Source: Parablautia sp. Marseille-Q6255
GTDB taxonomy: Bacteria > Bacillota > Clostridia > Lachnospirales > Lachnospiraceae
Reading direction: 5' to 3'
DNA length: 64,000 nucleotides
NCBI RefSeq assembly: GCF_951230155.1
Contig: NZ_CATNVD010000015.1
Location: 62,001-126,000 of the forward strand
A program made the position numbers and the translations under genes. This document shows positions 1-7,907 of the stretch, in pieces (the first letter of the stretch is position 1; each line of letters starts with the position of its first letter). The notes beneath the pieces were generated by a model that saw only the letters and a list, made by a program, of their open reading frames with translations, did not search any database and was not told where the DNA came from.

Positions 1-738
1 TATTACATGCTTTCCTGCAATTTCTTTCACACGTTCCTGTAAGTCTAAAGAGAGCTGCATTTTCTTACCCATTATGATATTATCAATATCCGTTTCTTCT
101 AATAAGACACTATACCTCTGCCGAATTCCTGCTTTGATTAGACGATACATTTTTATTACCCCTTCTTCCAGTGAGTCTACATAACTCGGTTCCAGGCATC
201 CGTAACGCAAAATCATATAATCCACTGTAAAACCGCCAATATCAATAACAAGTACTTTGGGATAAGTAAACAGTCGTTTTTGCCCAGCTACAAGACAATA
301 CGCTGCATATGCCTGTATATAAACCCGCACATCAGAGAATACAATTTTATACCAGTTGTTTTTATAAGCGAAAGAAATAATCTCACCGTCACGGTAAAAA
401 TATTCGTAAAATGTCCTGCGCTGCCTACCGTAGTGCGCCGGCGGCAATCCCACCAGTAGTTTTACATCAATCAGTCCACTAGGAATCATTTTTTCCTGCA
501 TTTCATTTTTTTCAAATTCTTTTGCAATAGCAAACAAAGTTAAAACAAAATATCTATCGTCTTCCGTTTTGTCTTCCATGTAAGAAAGCCTTCTACTCGT
601 AATCCTGTAATACTGCCCGTCATAGGTAAGAACATCTTCCTGCTCCCCTGGCATTTGATCCAACACTTCTACTCCTGCATGAAATTCGGTTGTTTCCGTT
701 TTCACCATTTTATTTCCTGTATCTACTGCAATAATCAT
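1..738 (-). CDS. ParM/StbA-like actin-family filament ATPase, 3' end outside window
   Basis: The reading frame stays open for 246 codons and runs off the window start, so the C-terminus is missing. The N-terminus has the actin-like phosphate-1 loop (VDTGNK, residues 5-10) and a second nucleotide loop VIDIGG at 164-169, the pattern of plasmid-segregation ParM proteins. Such proteins polymerise with ATP to push DNA copies apart. AAAGGAG lies about 11 bases before the ATG and supports this start. It is the most downstream visible gene of a minus-strand group with a small membrane peptide and an unknown protein. The context suggests a plasmid-derived or integrative element rather than MreB-type cell-shape machinery. 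No centromere-binding partner is visible. Confidence 0.75.
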   Translation of the reverse strand, partial: MIIAVDTGNKMVKTETTEFHAGVEVLDQMPGEQEDVLTYDGQYYRITSRRLSYMEDKTEDDRYFVLTLFAIAKEFEKNEMQEKMIPSGLIDVKLLVGLPPAHYGRQRRTFYEYFYRDGEIISFAYKNNWYKIVFSDVRVYIQAYAAYCLVAGQKRLFTYPKVLVIDIGGFTVDYMILRYGCLEPSYVDSLEEGVIKMYRLIKAGIRQRYSVLLEETDIDNIIMGKKMQLSLDLQERVKEIAGKHVI

Positions 739-848
739 ATAGTTTCAGTCTCCTTTCTCTCTAAGCGTCTTTCTATACATTTTCTATGTGTCCTTGCACT
801 TTCACTATAGTTTTTACGATAAATCTGTGTCAACAGTATCCAAAAATT

Positions 849-1406
849 TTATTTTTCTTCATAATTCTCTTGAAATTGCTCCAGTAATCGAATATCTTCA
901 CTTTCGTACCCCCACAAGATACCGCTTACTGCCTCAAATGCCTTTTCCCTCCAACGAAAATAGGTTGCTCTATGTATGCGTGTAAAATTTGGAAAATGCG
1001 GTTCTAATTTGTCCAAAATTTCCTCTATATTTTCCGCCTTATAAGCCGACAGATAACTATAATACAGAACCCAATAATAACGTTCTCCATTTGGATGATA
1101 ATTCCGCATCAATTCAACTGCTTCATCAATCAATTTCAAAAATTTATTTGAACGATTAATCGATTCTATTCTCTCCTTTTCTCCAGAAAGATCCTGGTTA
1201 ATATCCATTCCAGCCTGATACATACTATCTAAAAATGAATCTACATCTGTACCATATTCTAGCTGAAACCGATGTTTCACCTGATTTATTTTTATCTGCA
1301 TTCGCCAGTTTACAGCACGATAAATTTTAAAAAGTGCTGCAACATTATGATAATTTTTATTTTCCTGACCTTTATACTCTTCTGTTATAATTCCAGACTT
1401 TCCCAT
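849..1406 (-). CDS. Unknown protein of a probable mobile element, 185 residues
   Basis: I do not recognise this family with certainty. The protein is soluble, rich in Tyr, Glu and Asn, and ends in a helical stretch (FTRIHRATYFRWREKAFEAV) that resembles a DNA-binding or sigma-like helix; phage-type ArpU/sigma-like regulators have a similar feel, but this is only an impression. I chose the ATG at 1406 over one 36 bases upstream because AAAGGA sits about 11 bases before it and the stop of the preceding 48-codon gene is only 2 bases away, suggesting translational coupling. It lies between the small membrane peptide and the ParM-like gene on the same strand. Confidence 0.6.
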   Translation of the reverse strand: MGKSGIITEEYKGQENKNYHNVAALFKIYRAVNWRMQIKINQVKHRFQLEYGTDVDSFLDSMYQAGMDINQDLSGEKERIESINRSNKFLKLIDEAVELMRNYHPNGERYYWVLYYSYLSAYKAENIEEILDKLEPHFPNFTRIHRATYFRWREKAFEAVSGILWGYESEDIRLLEQFQENYEEK

Positions 1407-1408
1407 TT

Positions 1409-1555
1409 TTATTTCTTGTCCTTTCCGGCATTTGACTTCCATTTTTTCTGGTATAATTGCTCCATAATCTCATCCTCCTGCTTTCCCTGAACAATACAGC
1501 AGTATAAAATAAGCAAAAGAACTATTATCACCAAGATAATACCTGCAATTATCAT
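1409..1555 (-). CDS. Small single-pass membrane peptide, 48 residues
   Basis: A short frame starts at an ATG preceded by GGAGG at 5-base spacing. Residues 1-22 form one hydrophobic helix (isoleucine, valine and leucine rich, with a Cys-Cys pair near its end). A charged tail of about 26 residues, rich in Lys, Glu and Gln, follows. The stop lies 2 bases before the start of the next gene, so the two are probably co-translated. Such peptides are common in conjugative or integrative elements, but no function can be assigned. Confidence 0.55.
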   Translation of the reverse strand: MIIAGIILVIIVLLLILYCCIVQGKQEDEIMEQLYQKKWKSNAGKDKK

Positions 1556-1717
1556 ATTCTCCTCCCATTCTTCATTAAAATAATCTTCTTTGTTTGTCCT
1601 CTAACAAAAAGAAGTAAAAAAATTATTTTTTCTGTAAAATAAAAAAAGATTATAACAGTCACTAAAATGAACTATTATAATCTCTACATAATAAAACAAA
1701 AAATGCAAATAAATTAC

Positions 1718-2230
1718 CTACGGCAAACGTCGAATGACTTCCTGATAAGCAATTTCTGTTCTCTCATCAAACAGAACCCATATAATCGTGTCCATCTCTC
1801 CTACGTGTTCTTGCATGAATTCGTATGCTACACCAACGGCAATTTCAGCCGCCAACTTTACAGGAAAACCATATACCCCTGTTGAAATAGAAGGAAATGC
1901 TATAGAACGAATTCCATAGTCAATCGCGAGCTGCAAACTATTTTGATAGCAAAATGCCAGAAAGCTCCGCTCATTTTGCTCACCACCTTGCCAAACCGAT
2001 CCCGGTGTATGTATTATATACTCACATGGCAAACAGTATGCCTTCGTAATCTTCGCTTCGCCAGTCCTGCATCCATGAAGTGTTCGGCACTCCTCAAGAA
2101 GCTTCGGACCTGCTGCTCTATGAATCGCTCCGTCAACACCACCCCCTCCAAGTAGGCTGGTATTGGCAGCATTTACAATCGCTTCCACCGTATCAATTTT
2201 TGTAATATCGCCACGTATTGCTCGAATCAT
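1718..2230 (-). CDS. Macrodomain protein, probable O-acetyl-ADP-ribose deacetylase
   Basis: A compact 170-residue macrodomain of the YmdB/MacroD type. The N-terminal segment has GDIT and [20 protein letters not shown] (about residues 8-42), which in this family binds ADP-ribose and includes the catalytic Asn/Gly-rich loop. A second phosphate loop, [10 protein letters not shown], lies near residues 114-123. Family members remove ADP-ribose from proteins or hydrolyse O-acetyl-ADP-ribose. The usual HTVGPVW stretch is HTPGSVW here, a small deviation. The gene stands alone at the end of the AT-rich accessory block. It may be a defence, repair or stress accessory gene; the substrate cannot be told from sequence. 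Confidence 0.85.
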   Translation of the reverse strand: MIRAIRGDITKIDTVEAIVNAANTSLLGGGGVDGAIHRAAGPKLLEECRTLHGCRTGEAKITKAYCLPCEYIIHTPGSVWQGGEQNERSFLAFCYQNSLQLAIDYGIRSIAFPSISTGVYGFPVKLAAEIAVGVAYEFMQEHVGEMDTIIWVLFDERTEIAYQEVIRRLP

Positions 2231-2394
2231 GTCACTCTTAATACTCCAGTCCTTTTAAATTTATTTACAGTTCAAAAATAATACTGCTCTCATGACACTA
2301 TTACTTTATACCTAATACTAATATGAATGTCAAATATTTAATGATACGTGCGTTTCTCAGATAAAAAATTTGTTTCTAATTAATAAACATTAAT

Positions 2395-2439
2395 CAGAGA
2401 GAAAGGCTGAGGCAATTACTGACTCAATCTTTCTCTCTG
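2395..2439. repeat. Hairpin with 11-base perfect arms in a 415-base gene-free stretch
   Basis: CAGAGAGAAAG (2395-2405) pairs with CTTTCTCTCTG (2429-2439). No clear U-tract follows on either strand, so it is a structured element rather than a convincing terminator. The rest of 2231-2645 is AT-rich with no convincing gene. Confidence 0.5.
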
Positions 2440-2645
2440 CTGGTAAACGAATGCATATAGCACTTGCATTTGTATTTATCTTTTTTAAATAGTATTCATT
2501 AAAATCTGCTCTTTTTGCGTAACAAATCTAGTAGCGTAACAATATCATTCGCTCTCTTGCAATCTGTTTTCATTATGTCCAGTCCATATATATTGTATCA
2601 TTCATCACCATTCGACACTATATGTTGTTCTCTGACATTTCTCTA

Positions 2646-2798
2646 TTATATCACTCCACTGACGTCCGGAAAGCACATAGCGAAGCGGATATCCACCTGA
2701 TCCCTGTCTTTCATTACCGAATTGATCTCACCGCCTATATAGCGGGCAGGCTTTTCAATACTCAGCAGTATTTCATCATTTAATGCAAGTTTTCTCAT
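2646..2798 (-). pseudogene. Truncated N-terminus of a TIGR03960-type B12-binding radical SAM protein
   Basis: A good ribosome site (AAAGGAGATAT) precedes an ATG that begins like the large TIGR03960 family: MRKLAL, then EKPARYIGGEINSVMKD (residues 15-31), then VDIRFAMCFPDV (35-46). In that family several hundred residues follow. Here the frame ends after four unrelated residues (SGVI), so homology stops near position 2657. What lies beyond is the AT-rich accessory block. This is a gene cut by an insertion or a deletion; the remainder is not in the window. The fragment cannot make an active enzyme. Confidence 0.75.
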
Positions 2799-3204
2799 AT
2801 ATCTCCTTTCGATTTTTGCAGCATGCTTACAAAAAATCCGTTGTTCTTTCCTTAATCTCTTAAAAACAGACGGTTTTGGTATATTTGATACTTTTTGCTG
2901 TGAAATAAAAGAACTTATTTTTAAACGGTATATAAACCCAAAATATTATATCCTTATTATGAAAGGAATTCAAGCAAATCTTTCTTCACGACATACGCAT
3001 GATGGGGCCGCATGATGGGGCATTGGTCGCCAGTGCCGACCGCCTAACGCCGATCGAGCCGGTGGGCGAAACGTTTCCCCAACCTTCCGATTTTCCTTTC
3101 ACTATCTATAACACTGAGCAGAGGAATTTTGCCGAATTTTTGAGAAAAATTTTTCAAAAAGTTTTTCTTACTTCCAAGTACGCCGGATTTGCAAAAATGC
3201 CAAA
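2799..3204. other. Gene-free stretch with a GC-rich patch, origin unknown
   Basis: Bases about 2990-3095 are clearly richer in G and C than their surroundings and contain the near-repeat catgatgggg-c twice (about 2999-3022). On the minus strand a frame without a good start ends in YVVKKDLLEFLS near 2958, possibly the tail of a lost gene. The 76-codon plus-strand frame across it has no ribosome site and a low-complexity Lys/Arg end. I see no credible intact gene. Confidence 0.4.
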
Positions 3205-3248
3205 GAGAAGAAAAAGAAAAACGCTATAATCCAAAAGTGATTACAGCG
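3205..3248 (-). terminator. Intrinsic terminator downstream of the HxlR regulator
   Basis: On the minus strand CGCTGTAATC (3239-3248) pairs with the complement at 3222-3231, with one G-U pair and a 7-base loop. It is followed by TTTTTCTTTTTCTTC. It lies about 40 bases past the regulator's stop. Confidence 0.75.
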
Positions 3249-3285
3249 TGTTCGATCATATAAATTCAATTTTTATTTAAGGATT

Positions 3286-3612
3286 TTAATTCAGATTATT
3301 TTCTCCCCATTGTTTCATAAATTCTAAGACAGGCATAAAACTTTTGCCAAGTTCGGTCAATGAATATTCTACTCTGGGTGGGACTTCCTTGTAATCAAAA
3401 CGGGAAATAAAACCGTCTGCTTCCAGTTCCCTCAACTGCTTTGTCAGAGAGGATTCTGTTATATCTCCGATATGTCGGCGTAGTTCTCCAAACCGTTGTA
3501 TATTTTGAAATCCAATATAATAAAGTATTTCAATTTTCCATTTTCCGCCTAAGATTTTTTGAATTGTAGAAACAGTAGCACAGCGCTCAATCGACATTTG
3601 GCTTTTCTTCAT
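3286..3612 (-). CDS. HxlR-family winged-helix transcriptional regulator
   Basis: A 108-residue protein with the HxlR layout: an N-terminal Cys (residue 11), the ILGGKWKIEILYYI core around 20-33, a recognition helix region with ESSLTKQLRELEADGFI, and the wing VPPRVEYSLTELG. HxlR regulators such as YodB and HypR of Bacillus bind palindromes as dimers, and many sense electrophiles or disulfide stress through the N-terminal Cys. It is divergent from two radical SAM genes with a palindrome between them, so it probably represses that pair and perhaps itself. The inducer is unknown. Confidence 0.9.
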   Translation of the reverse strand: MKKSQMSIERCATVSTIQKILGGKWKIEILYYIGFQNIQRFGELRRHIGDITESSLTKQLRELEADGFISRFDYKEVPPRVEYSLTELGKSFMPVLEFMKQWGENNLN

Positions 3613-3635
3613 GTATTAACCCTCCAATCCACTAC

Positions 3636-3664
3636 AATATACCATTCTTACAATCAAAAATCAA
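3636..3664 (-). promoter_or_regulatory. Promoter of the HxlR gene
   Basis: On the minus strand TTGATT (3664-3659) and TATATT (3641-3636) are separated by 17 bases, upstream of the 3612 start. Confidence 0.6.
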
Positions 3665-3674
3665 TGTACTATAA

Positions 3675-3715
3675 AAAAGTACAGTACTTTTCAAACAAGT
3701 GTACAGCGATATAAT
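3675..3715 (+). promoter_or_regulatory. Palindromic operator and promoter of the radical SAM pair
   Basis: AAAAGTAC-A-GTACTTTT (3675-3691) is a perfect palindrome. A -10 box TATAAT lies at 3710-3715, so the poor -35 region (about 3686-3692) falls on the right arm of the palindrome. Occupation by the HxlR protein would block polymerase. Extra GTAC words at 3666 and 3701 could extend the site. Confidence 0.6.
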
Positions 3716-3746
3716 GAGGATAGCAAGGAAGAAAGGAGAAATTTTC

Positions 3747-4646
3747 ATGCACTATACAGGAACGATTTGGCGGCCTCCTTATGAAGCATCCTCACTGCTT
3801 TTGGAAGCAACGGCAGGCTGTACACATCATCAATGTAAATTCTGCACTTTATATGACGATTTACCGTTTAAGTTCAGAATGACACCTATGGAAGATATTG
3901 AAGCCGATTTAAAAGAAGCTAAAGGACAATTTCGTATATGGATTGGTCATAAAATATCCCGTACTTTTTTAACAGGTGCAAATCCTTTTGTCTTAAAGGC
4001 TTCCCGTTTAATTGAAATTTCAGACCTGATACGGCGGTATTTTCCAACGAATCAATCAATCGGGTGCTTTTCAAGAATTACAGATATTACATTAAAAACA
4101 GACGAGGAACTTTTGCAGTTAAAAAATGCAGGATATGATGGCTTGACGATTGGAATTGAAACGGGTGATGACGAAGCCTTAACTTTTATGCACAAGGGAT
4201 ACACTTCAAATGATATTGTCCTCCAATGTCAGCGTTTGGATAGAGCAGGTATCAGCTATAACTTTTTCTATCTTACAGGAGTATCCGGTGCAGGAAAAGG
4301 AGAGGCAGGAGCAAAAAAAACAGCAGAAGTATGCAATCAACTGAACCCTCAAATCATAGGTGCAAATATGCTTACCATTTATCAAAGTTCTGAGTTATAT
4401 CAGGAAATTCAAAAAGATAATTGGAAAGAGGAACAGGAAATTGAGAAATACAGGGAATTGAAAACTTTAGTCGAACATTTGAACATTCCTGTCTGGTTTG
4501 CCGCCGGAGGTGCTTCAAATGCTATTTCGATTCAAGGTACACTGCCAAGAGATACCAAGAAAGTTATTTCTGTATTGGAACGAATTATTAGCAGTGTTGA
4601 TGAAAATGAACTGCGAGATTATAGAAAAAATCTCCGGCATTTATAA
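3747..4646 (+). CDS. Radical SAM protein, first of a tandem pair
   Basis: A 299-residue radical SAM enzyme. The iron-sulfur motif is CTHHQCKFC, an expanded C-x4-C-x2-C near residues 23-31, and FLTGANPFVL plus TIGIETGDDEAL mark the TIM-barrel SAM-binding strands. I start at 3747 because AAAGGAG (3732-3738) is spaced correctly; an earlier in-frame ATG at 3699 would add 16 residues with no ribosome site. It resembles the oxygen-independent coproporphyrinogen/Elp3-like radical SAM group, but substrate and product cannot be told. The next gene is a paralogue whose ribosome site overlaps this stop codon, so the two are translationally coupled. Confidence 0.8.
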   Translation: MHYTGTIWRPPYEASSLLLEATAGCTHHQCKFCTLYDDLPFKFRMTPMEDIEADLKEAKGQFRIWIGHKISRTFLTGANPFVLKASRLIEISDLIRRYFPTNQSIGCFSRITDITLKTDEELLQLKNAGYDGLTIGIETGDDEALTFMHKGYTSNDIVLQCQRLDRAGISYNFFYLTGVSGAGKGEAGAKKTAEVCNQLNPQIIGANMLTIYQSSELYQEIQKDNWKEEQEIEKYRELKTLVEHLNIPVWFAAGGASNAISIQGTLPRDTKKVISVLERIISSVDENELRDYRKNLRHL

Positions 4647-4661
4647 AGGAGGAATCCAATA

Positions 4662-5543
4662 TTGCATTTTACAGGAAGAACATGGCGACCACCTTATGAA
4701 GCAAGTTCCTTTATTGTACAAGTAACGTCCGGTTGTACACATAACAAATGCAGTTTTTGCAGCCTGTATAAAAATGAATGCTTCCGTATGTCGCCATTAG
4801 AAGAATTTAAAGAGGACTTAGCAGAGTTGGCAAGTTATCAACCTACTGCAAGACGTATTTTTTTAACAGGTGCAAATCCTTTTGTAATGAGTTATGAAAA
4901 TTTAGCAGAACGGGCATTGCTTATTCATGACTATCTTGTAGAATGTCAGACGATTGCTATGTTTTCCAGTATTCGTGATATAAAAAATAAAAAGGTATGG
5001 CAGTTAAGAAGGCTCCGCAGTTTAGGCATTAACGGAATCAGTATTGGTACAGAATCGGGCGATAACAGCACTCTGCTTTTAGCAAATAAGGGCTACACTG
5101 CAAAGGACTTGATTGAGCAATGCAGAAAATTAGATGAAGCAGGGATTGAATACTATTTTGTATATATGACAGGACTTGCCGGAAAAGGAAACGGTTATCG
5201 AAATGCTGTCAATAGTGCGAAAGTATTCAGTAAAGTAAATCCGCGTTTTATTTCCATAGATTCATTAACACTATTCCCCGATACAGAATTGTATCGAATG
5301 GCACAGGAAAGAAAATTTATTCCTGCGGGAGAAAAAGAGCGGTTAGAAGAATTACAGACATTTATTAAGCATTTGCAGATACGAACCCATTTATTTGCAA
5401 ACTCTGTTTCTAATTTTTATCCAACCACTGCTTTTCTCCCAAAAGGACGTGATAGAATCGTAAGTGAACTGCAATATATCATAGATACAGTCAGCGAAGA
5501 AGAAATGCAGGAATACAGAAGGAATCTTCATACGCTAGGATAA
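4662..5543 (+). CDS. Radical SAM protein, second of a tandem pair
   Basis: A 293-residue paralogue of the preceding gene, sharing FTGRTWRPPYEASS at the N-terminus, the cluster motif CTHNKCSFC, FLTGANPFVM, GISIGTESGDNS and the C-terminal EYRRNL. The start is a TTG: AAAGGAGG (4645-4652) is placed ideally before it and no ATG lies nearby. Two diverged copies encoded back to back suggest a heterodimer or two related substrates. Regulation is probably by the divergent HxlR protein. About 180 bases after it hold no gene that I can support. Confidence 0.8.
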   Translation: MHFTGRTWRPPYEASSFIVQVTSGCTHNKCSFCSLYKNECFRMSPLEEFKEDLAELASYQPTARRIFLTGANPFVMSYENLAERALLIHDYLVECQTIAMFSSIRDIKNKKVWQLRRLRSLGINGISIGTESGDNSTLLLANKGYTAKDLIEQCRKLDEAGIEYYFVYMTGLAGKGNGYRNAVNSAKVFSKVNPRFISIDSLTLFPDTELYRMAQERKFIPAGEKERLEELQTFIKHLQIRTHLFANSVSNFYPTTAFLPKGRDRIVSELQYIIDTVSEEEMQEYRRNLHTLG

Positions 5544-5721
5544 TGTTAATATGCCGTCCAGCGGTAAAAAAACCGTTGTTGTTGCGGCAGAGTTTTCATG
5601 CGCTCAATCGTGAGGTGGAATCTGAAGGAAGTCGGATGGCAACTCTCTGGTCTGACGAACAGAAATCACATGAGGTTATTCTAAGAATTTCCGAGTCTAA
5701 ACATCCGAAGAATTTTATTCA

Positions 5722-6363
5722 TCACTTTGTAGTCATTTTATGCAACTTACCCTCCTGAATCTCCAAAACCTCATCTGCTTCATCTGCCAACTGTTTACTA
5801 TGTGTCACCACAATCACACATTTTCCCAACTCATGGGCTGTCTTCTTCAACAGTTCTATAATCTCTTCTGCCGTATCCTCGTCCAAATTTCCGGATGGTT
5901 CGTCAGCCAAAAGCACCTTAGCTTCACTGGCAAGCGCTCTTGCTATGGCACCCCTCTGCTGCTGTCCTCCGGAAAGCTGTAGGACATTCCGCTTCCATCC
6001 CTCCTCTGGAATCCCTACTTCCCGCAAAAGTTTTGTTGCATTATTCTCTCCTCCCAGTTTTACATTTTCCTCTGCTGTCAGATAATCAATAAGGTTATAG
6101 TTCTGAAATACCAGGGAAATATGGTGTCTGCGATGATAATTTAACCCTTTTTTCTGAATATCCTCTCCCTCATATTTCACTTTTCCAGATACAGGATTAT
6201 CAAGCCCAGCTAATAAGGAAAGAAAAGTGGTCTTTCCAGAACCGCTGGAACCTACAATCGCATAAAATTTTCCCTCCTCAAAAGATACGGACACATTTTT
6301 TAAAACCATAGTGTCACGTTTTGACTTATAGGAATAGATTATATTTTTCGCTTCCAAGATCAT
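5722..6363 (-). CDS. ABC transporter ATPase, MacB/LolD-like
   Basis: A complete 213-residue ATPase: Walker A GSSGSGKTT (about 38-46), Q-loop in VFQNYNLI, signature LSGGQQQR, Walker B LLADEPSGNLD, and switch His in VTHSKQL. This class works with FtsX-like permeases for peptide, lantibiotic or lipoprotein handling. It sits 11 bases after a permease fragment in the same direction. Because that permease is broken (see 6375-6719 and 7197-7520), the ATPase may be intact but without a partner encoded here. Confidence 0.85.
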   Translation of the reverse strand: MILEAKNIIYSYKSKRDTMVLKNVSVSFEEGKFYAIVGSSGSGKTTFLSLLAGLDNPVSGKVKYEGEDIQKKGLNYHRRHHISLVFQNYNLIDYLTAEENVKLGGENNATKLLREVGIPEEGWKRNVLQLSGGQQQRGAIARALASEAKVLLADEPSGNLDEDTAEEIIELLKKTAHELGKCVIVVTHSKQLADEADEVLEIQEGKLHKMTTK

Positions 6364-6374
6364 TTTATTTCCTC

Positions 6375-6719
6375 CTAACTCATTTCGCTTAAAATCTCTT
6401 TTGGTTTTTTTCTGAATATCAGAATTCCTGCTGCTGATATGGACAATACAAGCAAAATTCCTATGCTTGCCACATCGGCAAACAGCATCAGAGGTGTCAG
6501 CTTTGTTTGCACTTGCGTTACAGTCAGTTCAGTATCCTGATAGTATTCATCTACACCAACTTTTCCCTCGTCTGCCTGCTTCTGAAGCTTTTTCTGTTCT
6601 GTTTGCTGTCCCACCAAATAATCTGCCGATACATTGGAAACTGTCGGAGCGAGAACAAAAGAAAGCAGAACTGCAGCCACACTAATGATTAATGCTTCCA
6701 GTAATATCTGTATTTTCAC
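6375..6719 (-). pseudogene. C-terminal fragment of an FtsX-like ABC permease
   Basis: This frame of 114 residues starts inside a membrane helix (ALIISVAAVLLSFVLAP) and holds an extracellular segment rich in Gln, Glu and Lys, a last helix (ASIGILLVLSISAAGIL), and the cytoplasmic tail RKKPKEILSEMS typical of FtsX permease ends. The body of the permease should lie upstream, but DNA above 6719 instead encodes a histidine-kinase tail on the opposite strand. A possible N-terminal part lies at 7197-7520. I read this as a rearranged or deleted gene. Confidence 0.65.
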
Positions 6720-7140
6720 TTTATGAAGCCTTTGAACCTATTTGCCTAAAAAAGAAGATCCAGCTTATTCCGGACTTCACTTCCGAAAGCTATCCTCTTT
6801 TACATACGGATTCTCAACGACTTTTTCAACTTCTTTCCATTTACATGGATAATGCCATTTCGTATTCACCGGAAGGCGGTCGGATCGAACTTCAAGCAAT
6901 TTATGACAAAAAAGAACTTCTTTTTTTGTAGCAGACCACGGAACAGGAATTGCCAAAGAAGATCAACCTTTTATCTTTGATCGTTTTTACTGCGCTGATA
7001 AATCCAGAACAGAAAAACAACACTTCGGGCTTGGACTTAGCATTGCAAAGGAACTGGCGGAGCTCCTAGGCGGTAAAATTGGCTTTTTAGAAACAGAGGG
7101 AGGCGGAGCAACTTTTTATCTAACGCTTCCCGTTTCATAA
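6716..7140 (+). pseudogene. Histidine-kinase C-terminus, 5'-truncated and frameshifted
   Basis: The plus strand encodes the ATP-binding end of a sensor kinase in two frames. Frame one has the N-box DNAISYSPEGGRIEL and reads to a stop after LLFL. The other frame continues with VADHGTGIAKEDQPFIFDRFY and the G2 box GLGLSIAKELAELL, ending at 7140. The break is at a run of seven T (6921-6927), a likely slippage site. The dimerisation and sensor parts are missing: coding similarity begins abruptly at about 6716-6720, where the opposite-strand permease fragment ends. It is non-functional as it stands. Confidence 0.8.
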
Positions 7141-7150
7141 TTTCTCAAAT

Positions 7151-7202
7151 AAGTAAAGCTATCTAAAGTGAAATGCACATTATGTTTCAGATAGCTTTAC
7201 TT
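7151..7202. repeat. Perfect 14-base inverted repeat, probable bidirectional terminator
   Basis: AAGTAAAGCTATCT (7151-7164) is inverted exactly at 7189-7202 around a 24-base loop. It lies just past the kinase remnant stop and at the end of the opposing permease fragment. It may be a bidirectional terminator or the end of a rearranged block; U-tracts are weak. Confidence 0.5.
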
Positions 7203-7520
7203 ACTTGAATATAGCCACATATGTATCGAAAATCCACTATAGATGAAAGGTTTGAAAAGAAACACTGCAAACGTACATCTTTTAATCTCACCGTTTGCAC
7301 AGATAAAATACGAACCTGATATGTTGAGTACAGAAGAAAAAACCGCCAACTCCTTAATCCTTAATTCTGTATCTGCGATTTTTGACTGCTTTGATCTTAG
7401 CGTCCTTGGACTGGCGATGGAAACAAATACTTTATATCCCTGATATAACCCAAAAATCAAAAATATCAATGCCAATGCAAAAAATCTTCCTTTTACCTGC
7501 GCCCATATCCATTTTCGCAT
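7197..7520 (-). pseudogene. Probable N-terminal fragment of an ABC permease
   Basis: The first 60 or so residues look like the start of an export permease: MRKWIWAQVKGRFFALALIFLIFGLYQGYKVFV is a basic start plus one membrane helix, followed by a charged extracellular stretch (SKQSKIADTELRIKEL). The rest (to 7197) looks like out-of-family read-through. With 6375-6719 it may be the two ends of one gene whose middle was lost or replaced by the kinase remnant. The ribosome site is weak. This reading is tentative; it could instead be an unknown small membrane protein. Confidence 0.4.
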
Positions 7521-7529
7521 ATCGTTTTC

Positions 7530-7802
7530 TTATAAAAAGAGCTGTGCAATAAGGATCACAAACCAGACAACGAGTAAAAGACCGTCAACGTGTGCCAGCA
7601 GTTTGAACGCTCTGTTTTCCGGCACCTTACCGCCAAAAATGGGATTGTCCAAATACACGCAATTGGTAACTATGATCAGCAAAGAATAATTCGATGCAAG
7701 GCTGGTATTTCCCCTGTACAGAGAAAGGAAGTATCCTGCAAAAGCGATAAAAATGACAGGCAGCATTACCATGTGACTTGATAAGATAGATTTTGTTTTC
7801 AT
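7530..7802 (-). CDS. Small membrane protein, 90 residues, unknown
   Basis: A good ribosome site (CAGGAGG) precedes the ATG. Hydrophobic stretches at about residues 11-28, 40-50 and 70-90 suggest two or three membrane passes. I do not recognise the family. It is the first gene after the AgrA-like regulator and precedes the permease fragment by 9 bases, so it may have belonged to a membrane export or immunity unit controlled by that regulator. A further 105 gene-free bases lie upstream. Confidence 0.5.
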   Translation of the reverse strand: MKTKSILSSHMVMLPVIFIAFAGYFLSLYRGNTSLASNYSLLIIVTNCVYLDNPIFGGKVPENRAFKLLAHVDGLLLVVWFVILIAQLFL

Positions 7803-7907
7803 AAAAAAGACCTCCTGTTGTTTTGTTTTCCTGAGATAACTATAACAAACAGAAGGTCATACGGCTCATTTTTTACGCGGATTGCCCGTTTGGTTTCACG
7901 AACGGTA

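Noticed and set aside
2999..3229. 76-codon plus-strand frame over the GC-rich patch
   Set aside because: No ribosome site, no recognisable motif, and a Lys/Arg run that overlaps the minus-strand terminator.
5543..5758. 71-codon frame after the radical SAM pair
   Set aside because: No motif, weak start context and it runs into the end of the opposing ATPase gene; the 180-base gap is left unassigned.
7880..7905. LytTR half-site ACCGTTCGT upstream of the 90-residue membrane protein
   Set aside because: Matches the loose consensus once, but no second direct repeat is present at the required spacing.
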